A stretch of DNA of 64,000 bases from Sphingosinicella sp041916975 (GTDB lineage: Bacteria > Pseudomonadota > Alphaproteobacteria > Sphingomonadales > Sphingomonadaceae): the NCBI RefSeq assembly GCF_041916975.1, contig NZ_JAYRYK010000001.1, forward strand, positions 2,790,001 to 2,854,000. Reading direction: 5' to 3'. How positions within the stretch are numbered: the first letter of the stretch is position 1; the number at the start of each line of letters is the position of its first letter. The notes beneath the pieces were generated by a model that worked only from the letters and a program-made list of their open reading frames with translations, was not told where the DNA came from and made no database searches. The position numbers and the translations under genes were made by a program. This document shows, in pieces, positions 58,705 through 64,000 of this stretch.

Positions 58705-59007
58705 CTAGACGTCGTCGCTGCCGTAGGCGCCGCCTTCATTCTCCATGCGGTCTATGGCGCGCACGTCCTTCGTCGTGAACTTCAGGCGGACGCCTATGCC
58801 GCCATCACGGTTCTCCGGCAGGAACACGGCGCCGCCCGCTTCCAGCGCCAACCGCAGGCGGTGCCGCGCATCGGGATCAAGGTCGGTGCCGCCCGTCTCG
58901 AACGCGAGCAGGACTTCTTCGTCCAACCCGGCGGCCCTGGCGACATGATCGCGAGGCCAGCGCACCAGCGCCCTTGCTGCCCGTGCCTGCGGTCCGCTGA
59001 TCGTCAC
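58705..59007 (-). CDS. Small XRE-like helix-turn-helix protein
   Basis: A 100-residue protein. The first 60 residues, AARALVRWPRDHVARAAGLD then DPDARHRLRLALEAGGAVFL, look like a degenerate XRE helix-turn-helix common in sphingomonads and rhizobia. The C-terminal NRDGGIGVRLKFTTKD fits the short regulators of that group. The GTG start (59007) follows argJ by 11 bp; no earlier start fits the domain. Target unknown. Confidence 0.75.
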   Translation of the reverse strand: MTISGPQARAARALVRWPRDHVARAAGLDEEVLLAFETGGTDLDPDARHRLRLALEAGGAVFLPENRDGGIGVRLKFTTKDVRAIDRMENEGGAYGSDDV

Positions 59008-59018
59008 GGCGGGCCTCC

Positions 59019-60257
59019 TCAGCTCCGATAGTCGGCGTTGATCGAGATGTAGCCGTGCGTCAGGTCGCAGGTCCACACTGTGGCCCGGCCTTCTCCGAGG
59101 CCGAGGTCCACGCCGATCTCGATCTCCTGGCCCTTGAGGTGCGCGGCGACCGGCGCTTCGTCGTAGCCGTCGACGACCATGCCCTCCTTCGCGACGACCG
59201 TGTTGCCGAAGCGCACCGAGAGCTTGTCGCGGTCGGCGGGTTCGCCGGCCTTGCCGACCGCCATCACGACGCGGCCCCAGTTGGCGTCCTCGCCCGCAAC
59301 CGCCGTCTTCACCAGCGGCGAGTTGGCGATCGCGAGTGCGATGCGTTTGGCGGAGGCGTCGTCCACCGCGCCTTCGACCTCCACGGCGATCAGCTTCTGC
59401 GCGCCTTCGCCGTCGCGCACGACCTGCTGCGCGAGGTCGCGGCAGACTTGCGTGAGCGCGGCCTGGAAGGCGTCGGCGCCGGGGGAGTCGGGTCCGGTGA
59501 TCTCGGCGTTCTTTGCGGCGCCGGTTGCGAAAGCGAGCAGGGTGTCGCTGGTCGAGGTGTCGCTATCGACGGTGATCGCGTGGAAGCTGAGGTCGGTTGC
59601 GGCTGCGAGCATCGTCTTGAGGTAGGCGGGGGAGACGGCAGCGTCGGTAAAGACGAACGCGAGCATCGTTGCCATGTCGGGCGCGATCATGCCCGATCCC
59701 TTGGCAATGCCGACGACCGCGACGGTGCGGTCGCCGATAACGGCGGTGGCGCCGGCACCCTTCGCAAACGTATCGGTCGTCATGATCGTGGAGGCGGCGT
59801 GCAGCCAGCTTGCGTCGGAGCCCACGGAGAGCTTGCTGAACGCCTGCCGGAGGCCGTCCTTCGCCTTGTCTTCGGGGAGGGGCACGCCGATCACGCCTGT
59901 CGAGGCGAGAAAGATCGTTTCGCGCGCGACGCCGAGCTCCCCGGCGACGGTTTCGAGTATCGTGTCGCACGCGGCCTGGCCGCGGCGCCCGGTGAAGGCG
60001 TTCGAGTTGCCTGCGTTCACGACGAGCGCCCGGGCCTTTCCGCCGGAAAGCGCGCCGCGGCACCATTCGACCTCGGGCGAGGGGCACTTCGATGTCGTGG
60101 TCAGCCCCGCCACCACAGTGCCTTCGGCGAATTCGCCAAGCAGCAGGTCGGCCCGGTCCCAGCTCTTGTATCCCGCGCGCGCGGTTGCAAGGCGTACGCC
60201 CTCGATGTCGGGCAGCTTGGGGAATTTCTCGGGGGCCAGCGGCGAACGGTCGTGCAT
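59019..60257 (-). CDS. argJ: Bifunctional glutamate N-acetyltransferase/amino-acid acetyltransferase ArgJ
   Basis: Recycles acetyl groups between acetylornithine and glutamate in arginine synthesis. About 412 residues. The autocleavage site lies in ASTGVIGVPL (before the nucleophilic Thr), and VVNAGNSNAFTGRRG, DTSTSDTLLAFATG and MAVGKAGEPAD are family motifs. The second of two adjacent ATG codons is chosen because GAGG is 6 nt upstream of it. Confidence 0.95.
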   Translation of the reverse strand: MHDRSPLAPEKFPKLPDIEGVRLATARAGYKSWDRADLLLGEFAEGTVVAGLTTTSKCPSPEVEWCRGALSGGKARALVVNAGNSNAFTGRRGQAACDTILETVAGELGVARETIFLASTGVIGVPLPEDKAKDGLRQAFSKLSVGSDASWLHAASTIMTTDTFAKGAGATAVIGDRTVAVVGIAKGSGMIAPDMATMLAFVFTDAAVSPAYLKTMLAAATDLSFHAITVDSDTSTSDTLLAFATGAAKNAEITGPDSPGADAFQAALTQVCRDLAQQVVRDGEGAQKLIAVEVEGAVDDASAKRIALAIANSPLVKTAVAGEDANWGRVVMAVGKAGEPADRDKLSVRFGNTVVAKEGMVVDGYDEAPVAAHLKGQEIEIGVDLGLGEGRATVWTCDLTHGYISINADYRS

Positions 60258-60360
60258 CATCGTCCTCGTGAATGGAACTGATCCTGCGTTTAGGCCACTG
60301 CGGCGTTTTGGTCGAGCCGCAAGAGGGGACTCGCCAACCCGATTCGGGCGCGTTAGGCTC

Positions 60361-61836
60361 ATGTCCAACGATAAGGATCAAACGGCGAGCAGAGACGAAG
60401 GAGCGCAGGTTTTAAGGGGGAAACGCATTTCGACGTTCAACGAAATGTACGACGGGGAAACGGTTCGCGGACCCTATCTCGACCTTTCGGGTTGGGTGAC
60501 GGACATGCCGCCCGACCTCCTCGATCTGAAGCGTGCCGAGGCTGACGCCCTGTTCCGTCGCATCGGTATCACCTTCGCGGTTTACGGCGAGGGCGGCGAT
60601 CCCGAACGGCTCATCCCTTTCGACATCTTCCCGCGCGTGTTCACCGCGCACGAATGGCGGCGGCTGGAGCGCGGCGTGAAGCAGCGCGCGCAGGCGCTGA
60701 ATGCCTTCCTCCGCGACGTTTACGACCGCGCCGAGATCGTCCGTGCCGGGCGCATCCCGGCCGAGCGCATTTTCCAGAACGCCGCCTATGAACCGGCGGT
60801 CGTGGGCATCCAGCCGCCGCGCGGCATCTACAGCCACATCGTGGGCGTCGATCTCGTGCGTACCGGCCCGAGCGATTTCTTCGTGCTTGAAGACAATTGC
60901 CGCACGCCGTCGGGCGTTTCGTACATGCTAGAAAACCGGGAAATCATGATGCGCATGTTCCCGGACCTCTTCCAGCGGAACCGCGTCGAGCCGGTGGAGG
61001 ACTATCCGAACCAGCTCCGGCGCACGCTGATGAGCGTCGCGCCGGGAAGCTGCAAAGGGGAGCCGACCGTGGTGCTGCTGACGCCCGGCTCGCTCAACAG
61101 CGCCTATTACGAGCACTCGTTCCTCGCCGATCAGATGGGCGTCGAGCTTGTCGAGGGGCAGGATCTCTTCGTGGACGGCGACCATGTCTACATGCGCACC
61201 ACGATGGGGCCGAAGCGCGTGGACGTGATCTACCGCCGCATCGACGACGATTTCCTTGATCCGCTCTGCTTCCGCCCCGATTCGATGCTCGGCGTGCCGG
61301 GGCTGATGAACGTGTACCGCGCGGGCAATGTCGCCATCGCCTCGGCGCCCGGCGCGGGTGTCGCGGACGACAAGGCGATCTACACCTACGTGCCCGAGAT
61401 GATCCGCTTCTATCTCGGCGAGGAGCCGGTGCTTTCCAACGTGCCGACGTGGCAGTGCGGAAAGCCGGATGAACTCACCTATGTGCTCGAACATCTGCCC
61501 GAGCTGGTGGTGAAAGAGGTGCACGGCTCGGGCGGTTACGGGATGCTCGTCGGCCCCGCCTCGACGAAGGACGAGATCGAGGCCTACGCCCGTCGCATCA
61601 AGGCCAATCCCGGCGAGTTCATCGCGCAGCCGACGCTCGCGCTGTCGACGAGCCCGACCTTCGTCGACAGCGGCCTTGCGCCGCGCCACGTCGATCTTCG
61701 GCCTTACTGCCTCGTTGGCGAACGCATCCACCTGTGCGCGGGCGGCCTCACGCGCGTCGCGCTTCGCGAGGGCTCGCTCGTCGTCAACTCTTCGCAGGGC
61801 GGCGGCGTGAAAGATACGTGGGTGCTGGCGGACTGA
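60361..61836 (+). CDS. Circularly permuted ATP-grasp protein, type 2
   Basis: A 491-residue member of the circularly permuted ATP-grasp group. Motifs include GVDLVRTGPSDFFVLEDNCR, SGVSYMLENREIMMRMFPDL, KEVHGSGGYGMLVGP and LALSTSPTFVDSGLAPRHVD. Such proteins are expected to make an amide or peptide bond using ATP. It is the first gene of a four-gene set with alpha-E, a transglutaminase and Anbu, long predicted to act together in peptide synthesis and turnover; the substrate is unknown. Divergent from argJ. Confidence 0.92.
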   Translation: MSNDKDQTASRDEGAQVLRGKRISTFNEMYDGETVRGPYLDLSGWVTDMPPDLLDLKRAEADALFRRIGITFAVYGEGGDPERLIPFDIFPRVFTAHEWRRLERGVKQRAQALNAFLRDVYDRAEIVRAGRIPAERIFQNAAYEPAVVGIQPPRGIYSHIVGVDLVRTGPSDFFVLEDNCRTPSGVSYMLENREIMMRMFPDLFQRNRVEPVEDYPNQLRRTLMSVAPGSCKGEPTVVLLTPGSLNSAYYEHSFLADQMGVELVEGQDLFVDGDHVYMRTTMGPKRVDVIYRRIDDDFLDPLCFRPDSMLGVPGLMNVYRAGNVAIASAPGAGVADDKAIYTYVPEMIRFYLGEEPVLSNVPTWQCGKPDELTYVLEHLPELVVKEVHGSGGYGMLVGPASTKDEIEAYARRIKANPGEFIAQPTLALSTSPTFVDSGLAPRHVDLRPYCLVGERIHLCAGGLTRVALREGSLVVNSSQGGGVKDTWVLAD

Positions 61837-61837
61837 C

Positions 61838-62797
61838 ATGACCATGCTGAGCCGCACCGCCGAGAACCTCTTCTGGATGACGCGCTACATGGAGCGGGCC
61901 GAAACGATGGCGCGGCTGCTGGAGGTCGGCTACCGGATCGCGCTAATGCCCTCCGTGGGCGCAGGCCACCAGAACGACTGGGCCTCGATCCTTTCCGCCT
62001 CGGGCGGGGCGGCGGATTTTGCCTCGCGCTACGACGGCGAGACGACGCCTGCCACGGTCGAATCGTTCCTGTTCTTCGACCGCGAGAATAGCTCGTCGGT
62101 GGCGAATTGCATCGCCCGCGCGCGCGACAACGCGCGGGTCGTTCGCACTGCCGTCACCAGCGAGGTGTGGGACGCGTTGAACGGCGCCTTCCAGGACCTG
62201 AAGAGCTTCGAGCGTCGCGGGCCGGGCCGCACCGACCTGATGACGCTGTGTGACTGGACCAAGCGGCAGACGGCGCTGCTGCGCGGCGCGATCGAAAGCA
62301 CGCAGCTGCAGCAGGACGGCTACGACTTCATGAACCTCGGCTATTATATCGAGCGCGCCGACAACACCGCGCGGATGCTCGATGTGAAATACTACGTGCT
62401 GCTGCCGGTGACGGACCGTGTGGGCGGCGGCGTCGACAACTACCAGTGGACGACGCTGCTGCGCGCCATGTCGGTGTTCCGCGCGTTCCACTGGGCTTAC
62501 GGTGGGGACTATACGCCGGGGAAGATCGCGCACTTCCTGATCCTCAACAAATCCTGCCCGCGCTCGCTCATCCACTGCGCCGAGCAGACCAACTACCACC
62601 TCGCGCGCCTCTCCCGCGCCTATGGCCAGCGCACGAAGCCGCACCAGACGGCGCGCACGATCCTTTCCGAGCTTGCCGACACGGACATAGACGACATCGT
62701 CTTTTCCGGCCTCCACGAGTTCCTCACGGGGCACATCCGCCGCACCGCCGCGCTCGGCAGCGAGATCGCGGATACCTATCTGTTCGGGGGACGATGA
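61838..62797 (+). CDS. Alpha-E domain protein
   Basis: A 319-residue all-helical protein of the alpha-E family. LSRTAENLFWMTRYMERAE at the N-terminus is the signature; DYTPGKIAHFLILNKSCPRS and HEFLTGHIRRTAALGSEIAD occur further on. It always travels with the ATP-grasp gene just before it, here after a 1-bp gap. The role is likely structural or regulatory in the same complex. Confidence 0.93.
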   Translation: MTMLSRTAENLFWMTRYMERAETMARLLEVGYRIALMPSVGAGHQNDWASILSASGGAADFASRYDGETTPATVESFLFFDRENSSSVANCIARARDNARVVRTAVTSEVWDALNGAFQDLKSFERRGPGRTDLMTLCDWTKRQTALLRGAIESTQLQQDGYDFMNLGYYIERADNTARMLDVKYYVLLPVTDRVGGGVDNYQWTTLLRAMSVFRAFHWAYGGDYTPGKIAHFLILNKSCPRSLIHCAEQTNYHLARLSRAYGQRTKPHQTARTILSELADTDIDDIVFSGLHEFLTGHIRRTAALGSEIADTYLFGGR

Positions 62798-63615
62798 TGC
62801 GTCTCTCCGTCTCGCACGTCACGCGCTACCGCTACGCCGCGCCGATCCGGCAGGTGGTGCAGAGCCACCGGCTCACCCCGTCGCGCTTTGCCGGCCAGCG
62901 CACGCTCGACTGGAAGGTTGAGGTGGAGGGCGGCCGCTTCTCGCAGCCGTTCACCGACGGGGCGGGGGACAGCATCCGCACCATGTCGCTGCACGGTCCG
63001 GTCGAGGCGATCGACATCCACGTGACGGGCACGGTGGAAACCATCGATCTCGCGGGCGTGCTCAAGAACCACCGCGAGCGCATCTCGCCGCTCGTCTACC
63101 TGCGCACCACGCGCGCGACGCGGCCCGACGCGGCACTCAGGAAACTCGCCGCGAAGGCGGTTTCGGGCATCCCTGAAACCGCGCGTCTAGATCGCGCGCA
63201 CGCCATGTCCGCCGCCGTTTCGGATGGCATCGTGTATGCGCCGGGTGAAACGCACGCGAATACGACCGCCGCCGAAGCGCTCGAACTCGCGCTCGGCGTC
63301 TGCCAGGATCACGCGCACGCGCTCATTGCCTGCGCGGTGTCGGTGGGCATCCCGGCGCGCTACGTTTCGGGCTATCTCTTCGCCAGCGCCGATGGTGTGC
63401 CGCACGAGGCGAGCCATGCCTGGGCGGAGCTTCATATCGAAGGGCTCGGCTGGGTCGGTTTCGATCCCGCCAACCGCTGCTCGCCGGACGAACGCTATAT
63501 CCGCCTCGGCTCGGGCGTCGATTCCGTGGCGGCGGCGCCGATAAGGGGCGTTTCGTTCGGCCTTGCAAACGAAGATCTCGACGTGACCGTTGCGGTTACC
63601 GCGGTGCAGCAATAA
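62797..63615 (+). CDS. Transglutaminase-like cysteine protease family protein
   Basis: A 272-residue protein with an N-terminal beta domain (VSHVTRYRYAAPIRQVVQSH) and a transglutaminase core. The catalytic Cys is in LALGVCQDHAHALI, the His in EASHAWAELHIE, and the Asp in WVGFDPANRC. Works with the ATP-grasp/alpha-E genes. Two ATG codons (62794 and 62797) are possible; the second is better spaced from the ribosome site and the first overlaps the previous stop. Confidence 0.92.
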   Translation: MRLSVSHVTRYRYAAPIRQVVQSHRLTPSRFAGQRTLDWKVEVEGGRFSQPFTDGAGDSIRTMSLHGPVEAIDIHVTGTVETIDLAGVLKNHRERISPLVYLRTTRATRPDAALRKLAAKAVSGIPETARLDRAHAMSAAVSDGIVYAPGETHANTTAAEALELALGVCQDHAHALIACAVSVGIPARYVSGYLFASADGVPHEASHAWAELHIEGLGWVGFDPANRCSPDERYIRLGSGVDSVAAAPIRGVSFGLANEDLDVTVAVTAVQQ

Positions 63616-63628
63616 AGGTTGCAGCACC

Positions 63629-64000
63629 ATGACATACTGCGTCGGCGTTCTCCTCAATGATGGCATCGTGCTCCTTTCGGACACGCGCACCAATGCCGGT
63701 TTCGACAACATCGCCAGCTACAAGAAGATGTTCGTGTTCGAGGCGCCCGGCGAGCGCGTGATCGCGCTGATGACGGCGGGCAGCCTTTCGGTGACGCAAA
63801 CGGTGATCGCGCGCCTGCGCGACGCCATCGACGACCCGGACCAGACCGAAACGCCGTCGATCATGAAGGCCGCGACGATGCTGGAGGTCGCGCAGATCGT
63901 GGGCGACACGCTTTCGCGTGTTACGGCGGAGGTTTCGGAAAAGCTCGAACGCATGAAGCAGGGCGCGACCGCTTCGATGATCCTTGCCGGGCAGCGCAAG
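63629..64000 (+). CDS. Anbu/20S proteasome-type protease (partial, runs off right edge)
   Basis: The first 124 residues of a proteasome beta-fold hydrolase of the Anbu group. MTYCVGVLLNDGIVLLSDTR has the potential N-terminal threonine nucleophile at residue 2, and GSLSVTQTVIARLRD follows. Anbu assembles into open helical particles and is found with ATP-grasp, alpha-E and transglutaminase genes, as here. The C-terminal half lies outside the window. Confidence 0.9.
   Translation, partial: MTYCVGVLLNDGIVLLSDTRTNAGFDNIASYKKMFVFEAPGERVIALMTAGSLSVTQTVIARLRDAIDDPDQTETPSIMKAATMLEVAQIVGDTLSRVTAEVSEKLERMKQGATASMILAGQRK

Overview
The window is a contiguous, GC-rich stretch of bacterial chromosome, almost certainly from an alphaproteobacterium and most likely a sphingomonad. 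The evidence is gene content. A ChvG/ChvI two-component pair diverges from pckA. A truncated-type HPr kinase sits with RapZ and a mannose-type EIIA. A DivL-like kinase carries tyrosine at the phosphoacceptor position and is followed by tsaE, amgK, murU, addB and addA. There is also a bacterial M2 (ACE-like) peptidase. No tRNA, rRNA, CRISPR array, prophage or transposase gene was seen. The only mobile-looking DNA is a 266-bp inverted-repeat element at 18535-18800.

Layout. 1-4.3 kb (minus strand): a regulatory PTS branch (HPr, EIIA, RapZ, HprK) and chvG/chvI. 4.4-9.3 kb: pckA, a gene of unknown function, a J-domain protein, a SnoaL-like protein, then a translationally coupled sufE-thioesterase-thioesterase operon on the minus strand and a zinc-ribbon protein. 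9.3-13.9 kb: an unusually extended phage-shock (psp) operon behind a consensus sigma-54 promoter, with divergent pspF. 13.9-18.8 kb: sodB, two tandem paralogous exported proteins of unknown function (one a lipoprotein with a long Pro-Thr linker), and the inverted-repeat element. 18.8-24 kb: a YciB-like protein, ftsY, mtaB, dapF, a lipoprotein methyltransferase and an outer-membrane barrel. 24-29.2 kb: ffh-rpsP-rimM-(serine hydrolase)-trmD-rplS. 29.3-34.4 kb: leuC-leuD-leuB, a DUF502 protein and asd. 34.4-39.4 kb: a marR-emrA-emrB efflux operon and a small group of metabolic genes. 39.4-46 kb: M2 peptidase, AMP nucleosidase, peroxiredoxin, YqgE, a secreted protein and ahcY. 46-57.4 kb: divL-tsaE-amgK-murU-addB-addA, then trxA. 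57.4-64 kb: an MFS pump, a small XRE-like protein, argJ, and an ATP-grasp/alpha-E/transglutaminase/Anbu-protease operon that runs off the right edge.

How the genes fit together. Several operons are tightly coupled by ATGA, GTGA or TTGA stop/start overlaps. Envelope themes recur: Psp stress response, ChvGI, AmgK/MurU wall recycling, RND-independent efflux and lipoproteins. The most unusual block is the psp operon. Beyond pspABC it encodes a short exported peptide as first gene, a second tiny PspC-domain protein, and five small single-span membrane proteins. Four of these share a C-terminal coiled-coil signature (LER-x-x-x-D-x-S ... RL-x-x-EI-x-x-L), and the end of that signature also forms the tail of the long PspC.
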